From the NCBI GenBank assembly GCA_017656135.1, contig JACDOJ010000001.1:124001-188000 (forward strand): a stretch of DNA of 64,000 bases. The letters are read 5' to 3'. Each line of letters starts with the position of its first letter. Position 1 is the stretch's first letter. The position numbers and the translations under genes were made by a program. Shown here piece by piece: positions 9,668 through 19,064 of the stretch. The notes below the pieces were generated by a model that saw only the letters and a list, made by a program, of their open reading frames with translations, was not told the DNA's origin and ran no database searches. The stretch is from Bacillota bacterium. Its GTDB lineage: Bacteria > Bacillota > UBA5301.

Positions 9668-10219
9668 ATGGCAATGAAGAAAAAGATACTGTCAGCCGCT
9701 TTGAGTGTGTTGTTAGGTCTGGGTTCAGCAGGAGTCGGCCTGGCATTGGACCCCGGAGAAGTCCGGCTCGTTGATTCCATTGTCCAGGAGTACGGTTTGA
9801 CTGAAGAGGAGATCTTGAGTTGGGTTGAGCTAGGCTACGGTTACGGCGAAATCACTATTGCTGCCAGTCTGGCTGATGCTGCAGGTTTGCCTCTCAGCGA
9901 GGTGTTCGCCAAAGCTGACAGCGGTCTTGGCTGGGGTGAGATCGCTGCTCTTCTGGGGATCGACCAAACACAGTTTGGGCAAAACGTCCGCCAGCTTTTT
10001 GCCCAGGGGGCCCAGAAGACCCGAAATACCGATCTGGACTGGGAAGCAGCCCTGGTTCGAGAGATGGTGCAAACCCGCCTGAGGGTAGAAGCCCAACTGC
10101 AACAGCCAGACTCGGCAGCAACTAATCAAAAGCAAAAAGAGATTGAGAAAACCATACAAACTGAAGCCCATCAGAAAGGACAGGCAGCAGCTGGAGGGTC
10201 CAAGGGGAAAGCCTCTTAA
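9668..10219 (+). CDS. Hypothetical secreted protein
   Basis: Signal peptide MAMKKKILSAALSVLLGLGSAGVGLA; SD GGAGG. Confidence 0.7.
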   Translation: MAMKKKILSAALSVLLGLGSAGVGLALDPGEVRLVDSIVQEYGLTEEEILSWVELGYGYGEITIAASLADAAGLPLSEVFAKADSGLGWGEIAALLGIDQTQFGQNVRQLFAQGAQKTRNTDLDWEAALVREMVQTRLRVEAQLQQPDSAATNQKQKEIEKTIQTEAHQKGQAAAGGSKGKAS

Positions 10220-10258
10220 ACCCGGGCCCGGGCTGAATACCATGTCCCCCAAGTCATG

Positions 10259-10286
10259 GCCCCCTTGTTGGGGGCTTATCCTTTTC
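10259..10286 (+). terminator. Rho-independent terminator candidate
   Basis: GCCCCC-TTGTT-GGGGGC followed by TTATCCTTTTCTCTTT. Confidence 0.5.
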
Positions 10287-10352
10287 TCTTTCCGGATAAG
10301 CGAATTCACCTGGCCCGCTATATTATATATACTATAGCGAGGTGGATCCAAG

Positions 10353-11045
10353 ATGAAGATGTGCTCAGTGGTGATTGCAGTCACCGACGGACTGGCGCGA
10401 AACCAGTTTTTTTTCTCCCGGCTCTTCAGAAACACCGATCACCCCTTCGAGTTAATTATCATCGACAACGGCACCACCGATGGAACCGGATCCTATCTTA
10501 ATGAACTGCCCAACCGCAAGTTGATTCGGTTTCCGGTGAATATGGGCCTGGGCAAAGCCTGGAACTCAGCCCTCCGGGTGGCCTCCGGAAGCATCTTGGC
10601 TTTTGTGGAGACTGGCTGTGTTCTGCCGGCTAAGTGGCTTTCCACTCTGGTAGGGATGGCGGGGGCTAATCGTCGTGCTAGAGTGGTCCGGACTTTGGAC
10701 CGGGAAACCGTTCTCCGACACCGAAGCCTCTTCGGCCGCTACGCCGACCTCATCAAAAACGTCCCGGGCACAGCCTTTTCCAGTGAAGCCGAGCTCAATT
10801 CGTATTACCCAGGTGGTTTCGATGAATATGCCACTCGTTTGGCCCGGCGGTTCAAAACCGTGAAACTCCCCTCCTCCACCTCCGATTGTTTGGTTGTGGC
10901 CAAAGAGGTCTTTCAAAGCGGGTTCCGGTTTCCTGAAGGTTATGCCCAGGCGGGGCAGGTGACCATCGATGGATTCACAGCCTCACTGCAAAAATCAGGG
11001 GCCGTTCTAAAGACTTTGATTTCTGGGGTGTATACCCACCGGTAG
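10353..11045 (+). CDS. Family 2 glycosyltransferase-like protein
   Basis: FELIIIDNGTTDGTGSYL ... NMGLGKAWNSALRVASGSILAFVETG. Confidence 0.8.
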   Translation: MKMCSVVIAVTDGLARNQFFFSRLFRNTDHPFELIIIDNGTTDGTGSYLNELPNRKLIRFPVNMGLGKAWNSALRVASGSILAFVETGCVLPAKWLSTLVGMAGANRRARVVRTLDRETVLRHRSLFGRYADLIKNVPGTAFSSEAELNSYYPGGFDEYATRLARRFKTVKLPSSTSDCLVVAKEVFQSGFRFPEGYAQAGQVTIDGFTASLQKSGAVLKTLISGVYTHR

Positions 11046-11113
11046 CTGGGCACCCCCTCTCTCCCTCCGACATAGACTGTTATCAGGACAAGTATTTTGG
11101 AGGGTAGCAGAGC

Positions 11114-12076
11114 ATGAAAAAAGCACTGATCACAGGAATTACCGGATTTGCAGGCAGTCACTTGGCCGACTATCTTTTAAAGCACACCGACTGTGAAGTC
11201 TACGGGACAGTCCGGTGGCGCAGCAAGAGGCAAAACATCCGGCACCTCCAGGATAAAGTCACACTTCTCGAATGCGAACTCAAAGACGCCACTAGTGTGG
11301 ATGAGCTGATAGAGAGGGTCCGGCCAGACTACATTTTCCACCTGGCCGCCCAGAGTTTTGTGCCCACTTCTTGGCACTCCCCTACTGACACCATCGTCAA
11401 TAATATAACCGGGCAGCTCAATCTGTTTGAAGCTGTCCGGGAGTACCAGCCGGAGGCGGTAATCCAGATCGCCTGCTCCAGTGAGGAGTACGGTCTGGTT
11501 TACCCCTCAGAGGTCCCGATCACAGAGGAGAGCCCTCTGCGTCCGATGAGCCCTTATGCGGTCAGCAAGATCGCCCAGGACTTCATGGCCTACCAGTACT
11601 ACCAGAGCTACGGCTTAAAGACCATCAGGACCAGGGCTTTTAACCACACCGGCCCCCGCCGGGGAGAAGTCTTCGTCTGTTCCAACTTTGCCAGGCAAAT
11701 AGCTGAAATCGAATTGGGCTTACGGGAACCGGTGGTTTACGTCGGCAACTTAGAGGCCAGGCGAGATTTCACCGACGTCCGGGACATGGTGAGAGGGTAT
11801 TGGCTGGCGGTGACCAAAGGTGAGCCAGGCGAACTCTACCAGCTTTGTTCGGGTCGGGCTTGGTCTATAAGGGAGGTCTTGGAGTTCTTGGTGGACTTTT
11901 CCGGAGTAAAGATAGAGGTGCAAGAGGACCCTGAGCGGATGCGCCCCTCTGACGTGCCTCTTCTTCTAGGAAGCTATGAGAAGTTTGAAAAGCAGACGGG
12001 CTGGTCGCCGGAAATCCCCTTTGAGCAGACTCTGGCCGACCTGCTTGTTTACTGGAGGCAGGAATTAGCCAAGTAG
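11114..12076 (+). CDS. NAD-dependent epimerase/dehydratase (GDP-mannose 4,6-dehydratase-like)
   Basis: GITGFAGSHLADYLL, FHLAAQSFVPTSWHSP, SPYAVSKIAQD (YxxxK). Confidence 0.9.
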   Translation: MKKALITGITGFAGSHLADYLLKHTDCEVYGTVRWRSKRQNIRHLQDKVTLLECELKDATSVDELIERVRPDYIFHLAAQSFVPTSWHSPTDTIVNNITGQLNLFEAVREYQPEAVIQIACSSEEYGLVYPSEVPITEESPLRPMSPYAVSKIAQDFMAYQYYQSYGLKTIRTRAFNHTGPRRGEVFVCSNFARQIAEIELGLREPVVYVGNLEARRDFTDVRDMVRGYWLAVTKGEPGELYQLCSGRAWSIREVLEFLVDFSGVKIEVQEDPERMRPSDVPLLLGSYEKFEKQTGWSPEIPFEQTLADLLVYWRQELAK

Positions 12077-12100
12077 AAAATATACAGGCCATAAGCACAT

Positions 12101-12150
12101 TAACCCCCTTTTGCATAGTATGGTACTGAAACGTGGACAAAAGGGGGTTA
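12101..12150 (+). promoter_or_regulatory. Perfect 13-bp inverted repeat whose 3' arm contains the SD of the next gene
   Basis: TAACCCCCTTTTG (12101-12113) / CAAAAGGGGGTTA (12138-12150); ATG at 12155. Confidence 0.7.
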
Positions 12151-12154
12151 TTTC

Positions 12155-14377
12155 ATGGTGACGAAAATGCCGGATCCAGGCATCCCGGCAGGTAATACAG
12201 GCAAATTCGGGAAGAGCAAAGTCCAGGTTACCAGCTCCAGAAGCAAGGTCATCAAGGCCCATGTGGCAGCCGATAAAGCGGAAATCGAGAAAAAAATCAA
12301 CAGCTTCAATGGTGTACAGACCCTATCCAAAGACCGGGAAGAGTTAAATGCCCAGGCGGTAACGACTTCCCAGAACAGCAGCGGGCAGGAGGCTGCTACC
12401 AGCCAAGTGGTTGTTCCCATGCAAGACGTGATGCTGGCCCCGGAGCCGCCAGTATTAGCAGGCCAAACTCAGTTGGAATTCACCGCCCGAAAGGTGCGGG
12501 AAATCCGCGGTGAAGTCCGCAATGTCGAAGCCACGGTCATCGAAAACAAAGTTATCATTCAGGGTACCGTTCACAAACAGATTTTCTACGTGGACTTGGA
12601 CGGCATTGTCAGGCATCAGGCCGAGGATATCCGGTTCAGCACTTTTGTGGATATTCCCGGTGCCATGCCTGGGATGAATGTCTTGGTCAATCCGGTAATT
12701 GAGGACATCATCTTCCGGCTCATCAATCCGCCCAGCCGGGTGCTTATGCAGAAAGTCGTTTTACAGATCTTCGTCAAGGTTACCGACACGGTCCAGCTCC
12801 AGCTGGCTGTTGGCGATGGGCCGCTCTTTAAGACCGAATCAGTCATCGGCGAAGGCAGTACCCAGGTCCTTTCGGAGACAGTGGTCAACCTAGAGAATCC
12901 AGCCCAGAAGGTCGCTGAAATCGTGGCCCGGGTGCAGGATGTTACCTCTGAAATCATCGATGACAAGGTGATCGTCCAAGGCATCATCCATAAGCAGATC
13001 TTCTACGTTGACTTAGACGGAGTCAGCCGGCACCAGGCCGAGGAGGTTCCCTTCAGCACCTTCCTTGATATCCCCGGTGCTGCTGACGGCCAAAACGTCC
13101 AGGTTCATCCCAATGTTGAGTTCGTCGGTTTCATCTTAGAAGATGAGACCACCCTACGTCAAAAGGTGGTCCTGGAGATCTTCGTCAAGGTCACCGAGAC
13201 CATCCAGATTCAGGTCCAGCCTGGCAACGGGCCGCTCCTGGCCATCGGTGAGGTGGTCGGTGAAGGCACTACTCAGCTACTCAGCGATACCGTGACCACC
13301 CTAATTCAACCGGCCATAAAGGTCCGGGAAGTGGTCGCTGAGATCAGGGATATCACCACCCATGTCCTGGCCGACAAGGTGGTCATCCAAGGCACATTGC
13401 ATAAACAGATCTTCTTTATCAATGAGGATAACATCGAAGTCCATCAGCCGGAAGATGTACCGTTCAGCACCTTCATCGATATTCCCGGGGCTCTTCCCGG
13501 CCTAAATGTTCAGGTTCATCCCTTCATTGAATTTGTGGGCTTCAACTTCACTGAACCGGACCAGCTGAATCAGAAGGTCGTCATGCAGTTCTTCGTGAAA
13601 GTCACCGAGCCGGTCCAGATCCAGGTGGCCTTGGGCAACGGGCCTCTGGTCAAGGTCGAAGAGGTCATCGGCGAGAACGCCAAGCAGATCCTGGTGGAGC
13701 GGCCGGTCAGGCCGGTGGTCATCCCCATAAGGATCAGAAGGTTGCTCCTCCAGGTCGTGGAGGCCGTCGGTGAAGTGGTTGAGCGCCAGATCATCGTGGA
13801 AAACGTGGTCGACCTGCCGGTACAGGCAATCAAAGTAGCCGGGGTGACTGCCACCATTGAGGATTTGACCGCCCAGGTAGTGCCCAACGGCATCATCATC
13901 CAGGGCAATGTGGTCAAACAGGTGCGTTTCGTGGACACCGACGGCATCGTGAGGGATATCACCGAGACCGTGCCCTTCAGCCTGCTCCTCACCGTTCCCG
14001 GCATTGATCCGGCGGCAGAGGTTGAGGTGGAGGTGGCCATTGAGAACATCACTCTGACCTTGAGTGAAGACGGACGGACACTCAATCAGCTCATCGTCGT
14101 GAATGCTGTGGCCTCCATCACCAACGTCGAAGGCATCCGCAGGGTCTCGGTGATCAGCGAGATTACCGGCCCCGGCATCACTTCCGAATCAGTGACCGTC
14201 AGGGCTCAGGTAGTTACCGACGACACCGTGGAAACCAGGGTAGTGAATGTGGTCACCGATGTCCAAGGCCCAGGCATTGTAGAGGTCATCCGCGAGACCT
14301 TGCTCCTGGACGTGGTCGATGACGGAAATCCCAACCCGGTACCGGTCAGTGTAGTCACTGATGTCCGGTTCGCTTAG
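12155..14377 (+). CDS. DUF3794 (SPOCS-like) multi-domain repeat protein, 740 aa
   Basis: Repeated module DKVIVQGxxHKQIFYVDxDxxxRHQAEDVPFSTFxDIPGAxPGxxVQVHP; SD AAGGGGG upstream. Confidence 0.8.
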   Translation: MVTKMPDPGIPAGNTGKFGKSKVQVTSSRSKVIKAHVAADKAEIEKKINSFNGVQTLSKDREELNAQAVTTSQNSSGQEAATSQVVVPMQDVMLAPEPPVLAGQTQLEFTARKVREIRGEVRNVEATVIENKVIIQGTVHKQIFYVDLDGIVRHQAEDIRFSTFVDIPGAMPGMNVLVNPVIEDIIFRLINPPSRVLMQKVVLQIFVKVTDTVQLQLAVGDGPLFKTESVIGEGSTQVLSETVVNLENPAQKVAEIVARVQDVTSEIIDDKVIVQGIIHKQIFYVDLDGVSRHQAEEVPFSTFLDIPGAADGQNVQVHPNVEFVGFILEDETTLRQKVVLEIFVKVTETIQIQVQPGNGPLLAIGEVVGEGTTQLLSDTVTTLIQPAIKVREVVAEIRDITTHVLADKVVIQGTLHKQIFFINEDNIEVHQPEDVPFSTFIDIPGALPGLNVQVHPFIEFVGFNFTEPDQLNQKVVMQFFVKVTEPVQIQVALGNGPLVKVEEVIGENAKQILVERPVRPVVIPIRIRRLLLQVVEAVGEVVERQIIVENVVDLPVQAIKVAGVTATIEDLTAQVVPNGIIIQGNVVKQVRFVDTDGIVRDITETVPFSLLLTVPGIDPAAEVEVEVAIENITLTLSEDGRTLNQLIVVNAVASITNVEGIRRVSVISEITGPGITSESVTVRAQVVTDDTVETRVVNVVTDVQGPGIVEVIRETLLLDVVDDGNPNPVPVSVVTDVRFA
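12551..13690 (+). repeat. Tandem coding repeats (417/411-bp period) inside the 740-aa gene
   Basis: Equivalent motif codons at 12551, 12968, 13379 (spacings 417, 411) and a diverged copy near 13892. Confidence 0.8.
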
Positions 14378-14398
14378 GAGTTGTCTTCTTGGCCAGAT

Positions 14399-14427
14399 GC
14401 GGGAGGGGAAGCCCCTTCCCCTCCTGC
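14399..14427. terminator. Strong GC-rich hairpin after the first DUF3794 gene
   Basis: GCGGGAGGGGAAG-CCC-CTTCCCCTCCTGC; no T-tract on + strand. Confidence 0.45.
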
Positions 14428-14436
14428 AAAAAGCCT

Positions 14437-14466
14437 TTAACACATAGTGCCGGTGGCACATATAAT
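14437..14466 (+). promoter_or_regulatory. Sigma-A-like promoter with dyad in the spacer
   Basis: TTAACA-N18-TATAAT with GTGCC-GGT-GGCAC (14447-14459) between the hexamers. Confidence 0.5.
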
Positions 14467-14651
14467 ACATTAGTCCAAACCCAGCTAGACGCGGGTACAG
14501 GTTCAGGGGGGTTAACCGCATCGGCGCTTACCAGGTTATATTAGGGGAAATTTGAAGCTTTGAGGTGGTGAGTTTCTAAACTTTCGAGTTTGGTTCTATC
14601 TGCAAGTACGGGGGAGAAGCCGTCTAGTAGGATCTTGAAGGAGGAGACAAT

Positions 14652-15947
14652 ATGAGTGTCGTGACAAATCCGTTAGTCAAGATGGACGTGGTGATAGGGG
14701 AAAACACCCGTCAAATCCTGTCGGAAACCACTTTGACTTTGCCTGTCCCGGCAATCAAAATCAGGGATATCGTGGCGCGAGTACAGGACATAACCACAGA
14801 GGTTATTGAGAACAAAATTATCGTCCAGGGAACTTTGCACAAACAGATTTTCTTTGTGGGAACTGACAACGTGGTCCGCCACATCGCTGAGGATGTGCCC
14901 TTCAGCACCTTCCTGGAGATTCCAGGTGCTCTGCCTGGCATGGATGTGCAGGTACACCCGACGATTGAAGCGGTCATTCCGATTCTGCTCAATCCCACCA
15001 CCCTGCTACAAAAGGTGGTCCTGGAGATCTTCGTCAAGGTCACTGAGAAGCGCCAGATCAACATTGCTCTCGGCGACGGCCCTCTAATCAGGGTAAATGA
15101 GGTTGTCGGCGAGGGAACGGTTCAGACACTGGAGGAAACCGTCGTTACCCTTAACTGCCCGGCAATAAAGATAGATGCCATCGACGCCACGGTTGAGGAT
15201 ATCACCTTCGAGCTCATCGAGGATAAGGTCATCGTCCAGGGCATTATTCACAAACAAATCTTTTACATCTGTGAAGATAATATCGAACACCATCAGGCCG
15301 AGGATGTACCCTTCAGCGTCTTTGTGGATATCCCGGGAGCCACTGAGGGTATGGATGTCCAGGTTCACCCGACCGTGGAGTTTGTGGCCTTTACCTTAGA
15401 GACCCCGACCACCCTTCGGCAGAAGGTAGTCTTGGAGCTCTTCGTCAAGGTGACCGAACGGGTCCAACTCCAGGTTGCTTTGGGAACCGGCCCTTTGGTT
15501 AAGACTGAGGCCGTTCGGGGCGAAAACACCGCCCAGTTCCTCAGCGAAACCACGGTAACCCTACCGGTGCCTGCAATTAAGGTGAGAGAGATTGATACTC
15601 GTCTAGAGAACATCACCACTGAGATTCTGGAAGATAAAGTGATCATTCAGGGCACCATTCACAAACAGATTTTCTTCATCGACACTGATAATGTAGAGCG
15701 CGAGTTCACCGAACTGGTTCCCTTCAGCACCTTCGTGGATGTGCCAGGGGCCGAGGACGGCTTCAATGTGGAAGTCGTACCCAGGATTGAGTTTGTGGGC
15801 TTCAACCTGCTGACCGAAACTGAACTGGAACAGAAAGTGGTCGTGGAGCTCTTCGTCAAGGTTACCGAGACCGTTCAGATCCTGGTGGAGGAGGTCATCG
15901 TCCCCCCCTACGTGCCACCGTATATCCCGCCGAATGATATAGACTAA
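14652..15947 (+). CDS. DUF3794 (SPOCS-like) three-repeat protein, 431 aa
   Basis: Three copies of the same module as the 740-aa protein; SD AAGGAGGAG upstream of ATG. Confidence 0.8.
   Translation: MSVVTNPLVKMDVVIGENTRQILSETTLTLPVPAIKIRDIVARVQDITTEVIENKIIVQGTLHKQIFFVGTDNVVRHIAEDVPFSTFLEIPGALPGMDVQVHPTIEAVIPILLNPTTLLQKVVLEIFVKVTEKRQINIALGDGPLIRVNEVVGEGTVQTLEETVVTLNCPAIKIDAIDATVEDITFELIEDKVIVQGIIHKQIFYICEDNIEHHQAEDVPFSVFVDIPGATEGMDVQVHPTVEFVAFTLETPTTLRQKVVLELFVKVTERVQLQVALGTGPLVKTEAVRGENTAQFLSETTVTLPVPAIKVREIDTRLENITTEILEDKVIIQGTIHKQIFFIDTDNVEREFTELVPFSTFVDVPGAEDGFNVEVVPRIEFVGFNLLTETELEQKVVVELFVKVTETVQILVEEVIVPPYVPPYIPPNDID
14817..15880 (+). repeat. Tandem 411-bp coding repeats inside the 431-aa gene
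   Basis: Equivalent motif codons at 14817, 15228, 15639: exactly 411 bp apart. Confidence 0.85.
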
Positions 15948-15973
15948 GGGAATTGACAGAACTAAATACTGTT

Positions 15974-16009
15974 AGGCTGTTGACAAAGTTTATGTCAGCA
16001 GCCTTTTTT
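15974..16009 (+). terminator. Rho-independent terminator
   Basis: AGGCTGTTGACA-AAGTTTA-TGTCAGCAGCCT followed by TTTTTT. Confidence 0.85.
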
Positions 16010-16140
16010 ATTTGCCCGGCATGTCTGCTAAGCCGATGGGTTGCAAGGGTGTTACAAAAACCAGATGGCAGCATGCGAAATAAATTGTGGCAATAAGGTA
16101 AATACTATATGTAAATAGGCGGGAAGGGGGCAAATGAGAG

Positions 16141-16881
16141 TTGAAGGAAGACAAAGATAAAAACACTGTTGAGAAAATTGCGGAGGTTATTGGCGTAAAT
16201 AAGCCAACATCCCGCCGCCGTTTTTTAATAGGATCTGCCATTGTGGCAGGGGCTGTTTATGGTTCCAGTGTTCTATATAGACAAATTAATATTGCAGAAG
16301 ACAATAACGGAAATAAAAGGGTCGTTATCTTAAAAAATGCCAAAGGAGTATTGGTTTCAGATCCGACTCGTTGTGTGGGCTGTCGCCGCTGTGAGCTAGC
16401 CTGTACCGAATTTAATGACGGGAGGTCCTCCCCGACCCTTTCCCGAATTAAGGTGGCTCGTAACTTAAACTACGGCCCTCAGGCTGTTCAGCTTGGCTTT
16501 CGGAGAGGCCACGGAAAATTTGGCGATTTCTTGGTTATTCAGGATATGTGTAAACAATGTCCGCACCCTGTTCCGTGTGCAACGGCCTGCCCTTATGACG
16601 CGATTGAGGCTAAACCCCCACTTAATGCGCGTGTAGTAAATACTGAAAAATGTGTAGGTTGTGAAATCTGTCAACGAGCTTGCCCGTGGGATATGATTAG
16701 TTTTGACGAGGAAGCTGATAAAGCAACCAAATGTACTTTATGCGACGGTAATCCACAATGTGTGGAGGCCTGCCCCACAGGCAGTCTGAGGTATGTTCCC
16801 TGGAGAGATCTGACCAAAGACTTCCATCCCCGGCAGGCCGGTATGCTGGCAGTTACCGAAGAGTGCGACATCTGCCACTGA
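16141..16881 (+). CDS. Tat-signal 4Fe-4S ferredoxin-type protein, probable AOR electron-transfer partner
   Basis: SRRRFLIGSAIVAGAVYG Tat-like signal; CVGCRRCELAC, CKQCPHPVPCATAC, CVGCEICQRAC, CTLCDGNPQCVEAC. Confidence 0.85.
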   Translation: MKEDKDKNTVEKIAEVIGVNKPTSRRRFLIGSAIVAGAVYGSSVLYRQINIAEDNNGNKRVVILKNAKGVLVSDPTRCVGCRRCELACTEFNDGRSSPTLSRIKVARNLNYGPQAVQLGFRRGHGKFGDFLVIQDMCKQCPHPVPCATACPYDAIEAKPPLNARVVNTEKCVGCEICQRACPWDMISFDEEADKATKCTLCDGNPQCVEACPTGSLRYVPWRDLTKDFHPRQAGMLAVTEECDICH

Positions 16882-16964
16882 TGACCGTGTTATCCTCACT
16901 AGTTGATACTGGTATCGGTATTAAGTAATTATGTCAGTAACTGTATATGCGGGGTGGTATAGAG

Positions 16965-19064
16965 ATGGCAAAAGTAGGTGGATGGAGAGGTAAGACCCTT
17001 AGGGTGAACTTGACTACAGGGGAAATCACCAGTGAGGATACACTTGAGAAGTATAAAGATTACCTAGGTGGTACAGGTATCGGGTATAAAGTCCTTTGGG
17101 ACGAGGTCCCGGTTGGAACCCGTGCTTTTGCTGCTGAGAATATGCTTGTCTTCGGTGTTGGCCCGTTGGCCGGCACCGGCGCCCCAAGCAACAGCCGCAC
17201 TGCGGTTACGACTATATGGCCGTTGACGGACCCAGACACATTTGTTGGTTCCGGCCATATGGGAGGTCATTTTGCAGCTGAACTGAAATTTGCCGGATGG
17301 GACTCGATTATTATTGAAGGAAAAGCGGAACATCCTGTGTGGTTATCCATCGAGGATGATAAAGTTAAGCTGAAAGATGCCCGCCACCTGTGGGGAAGCG
17401 GAATATACCGTACCACCGCCGAAATTAATGCTGAAATGGGGCCAACGGCCCAAATAGCCGCTATTGGTCCAGCAGGTGAAAACATGGTGCCGCTTTCAGT
17501 GGTGATTAATGGATATTGCCACTCTGCCGGCGGTGTTGGCGGCGTGATGGGCTCTAAGAACCTGAAAGCCGTCGCGGTAAAAGGCAGCGGTTCCGTTAAC
17601 ATTGCTGCTGACCAAAAAGATTGGAAAGAACTGATTCAGTATGCTTTAACCTTGATCGGATCCAATAACCAACACGTGGTACCCAGTACTCCACAGCCTT
17701 GGGCCGAGTACTATGACCCCGGCAGCCGCTGGACTGCCAGCAAGGGTGTATATTGGGGCGCGGCCAACCCGCCGGTGGAAACCGGCTTCTGCAACCCTCA
17801 TGACGTTCATAAAATAGGTTTGCGGTGCCATAAGGGCGTCAAGGACTTCGGCAAGGATTTTGGCGGCACGTACACCGTAAGGATGGGTGGGTGCTATGCC
17901 TGTCCAATCAGATGTTTTGCCCAGATTGATTACCCTCCGCTGGAGGGGAAATATGGATATAGCCGTTACATAGCCAATACCTGCATGGGTTGGTTCTCCC
18001 CGCGCCAGGTCTTCCATGAGTTCCCCGAAGGCCCGGAAGGTGAGCTTAAAGCCAGGGAAGCCATGGTCCTGGGGAGCCATCTCGTTAACGACCTGGGGAT
18101 CTGGGATAACTATGCCTTGATGCAGAAAGTGTTCAACTATGCCGCTACTCACGGCATGCTGGAGAAAATTCTGCCGGCGGATGAATATAAGAGTATCCCG
18201 TGGGAGTTGTGGGAGAAGGGTGATCCCGCCTTCTTGCTGGACTTCTACCGCCGAATCGCGTACAAGGAAGGTGTATTAGGCAAAGACTTGGGTGACAGCA
18301 CCCTGAAGACCATGAAGAAGTGGCAGATTCCCGAAGACTTCTACAAGAAGTTTAAGTGGAAGTACTGGAAGATGGGCCACCCTCTCCACCATTCCGTGGA
18401 GGACAGCGGCCAGATCGGTGCCCTGATCAACATGCAGTACAACCGGGATTCCCAGAATCACTCCCACACCAACTTCCAGAACAGTGGTCTTCCCATCGAG
18501 ATCCAGAAGAAGCTGGCCGCCAAGGTCTGGGGCTCGCCGGACGCTGTAGACGAGAAAGGCCACTGGACGCCGATGAACAGGTACAAGGCCAAAGCTGCCA
18601 AGTGGGCTTCGATCCGCAAGGAGTTGCACGACAGTCTGTCCCTGTGCAACTGGATGTATCCCTGGGTGGCTTCCCCGCTGAAAGAGCGGAACTACGAAGG
18701 AGACACCGCCTTGGAGGCTAAGTACTTCAGCTTGGCAACAGGTATTGAAGTTACCGAAGAAGAGTTGGACCTATATGCAGAGCGCATTTTCAACCTGCAC
18801 CGGGCTTTGACCATTATGGAGATGAATACCAGGGATATGCGGGACCAGCACGACACCGCTCCGGATTGGGTATTCGAGGAAGGTCCTGAACCCTTTACAC
18901 CGGGCAGCAATCGCTTCCCCAGAGAGGATATTGAGAAAGCTAAAGACTACTTCTATGAAGTTTGCGGTTGGAACAAAGAGGGCTTGCCGACCAGGGAAAC
19001 CCTGGAGCGGCTGGGCCTGAAAGATGTCGCTGACAGGCTGGAGAAGGCCGGTTTGTTAGGCTAA
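16965..19064 (+). CDS. Aldehyde ferredoxin oxidoreductase family protein (tungstopterin, YdhV-like)
   Basis: GKTLRVNLTTGEI, NSRTAVTTIWPLT, GGCYACPIRC, SLCNWMYPW; start ATG 16965. Confidence 0.9.
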   Translation: MAKVGGWRGKTLRVNLTTGEITSEDTLEKYKDYLGGTGIGYKVLWDEVPVGTRAFAAENMLVFGVGPLAGTGAPSNSRTAVTTIWPLTDPDTFVGSGHMGGHFAAELKFAGWDSIIIEGKAEHPVWLSIEDDKVKLKDARHLWGSGIYRTTAEINAEMGPTAQIAAIGPAGENMVPLSVVINGYCHSAGGVGGVMGSKNLKAVAVKGSGSVNIAADQKDWKELIQYALTLIGSNNQHVVPSTPQPWAEYYDPGSRWTASKGVYWGAANPPVETGFCNPHDVHKIGLRCHKGVKDFGKDFGGTYTVRMGGCYACPIRCFAQIDYPPLEGKYGYSRYIANTCMGWFSPRQVFHEFPEGPEGELKAREAMVLGSHLVNDLGIWDNYALMQKVFNYAATHGMLEKILPADEYKSIPWELWEKGDPAFLLDFYRRIAYKEGVLGKDLGDSTLKTMKKWQIPEDFYKKFKWKYWKMGHPLHHSVEDSGQIGALINMQYNRDSQNHSHTNFQNSGLPIEIQKKLAAKVWGSPDAVDEKGHWTPMNRYKAKAAKWASIRKELHDSLSLCNWMYPWVASPLKERNYEGDTALEAKYFSLATGIEVTEEELDLYAERIFNLHRALTIMEMNTRDMRDQHDTAPDWVFEEGPEPFTPGSNRFPREDIEKAKDYFYEVCGWNKEGLPTRETLERLGLKDVADRLEKAGLLG

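Noticed and set aside
10225-10233. CCCGGGCCCGGG palindrome near 10221-10232 as a regulatory site
   Set aside because: It is a simple GC palindrome just after a stop codon, with no other copies noted; probably part of 3' end structure.
12551-15880. 411-bp repeats as a mobile or satellite element
   Set aside because: The period is a multiple of three, stays in frame and follows protein domain boundaries, so it is a coding domain repeat.
16010-16140. Calling a Moco/Tuco riboswitch before the AOR operon
   Set aside because: A stem is present but I could not match the conserved consensus; kept only as a low-interest structural candidate.
18356-18721. Overlapping + strand ORF inside the AOR gene (121 aa)
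   Set aside because: Alternative-frame ORF within a strongly conserved coding region, with no motif or SD support.
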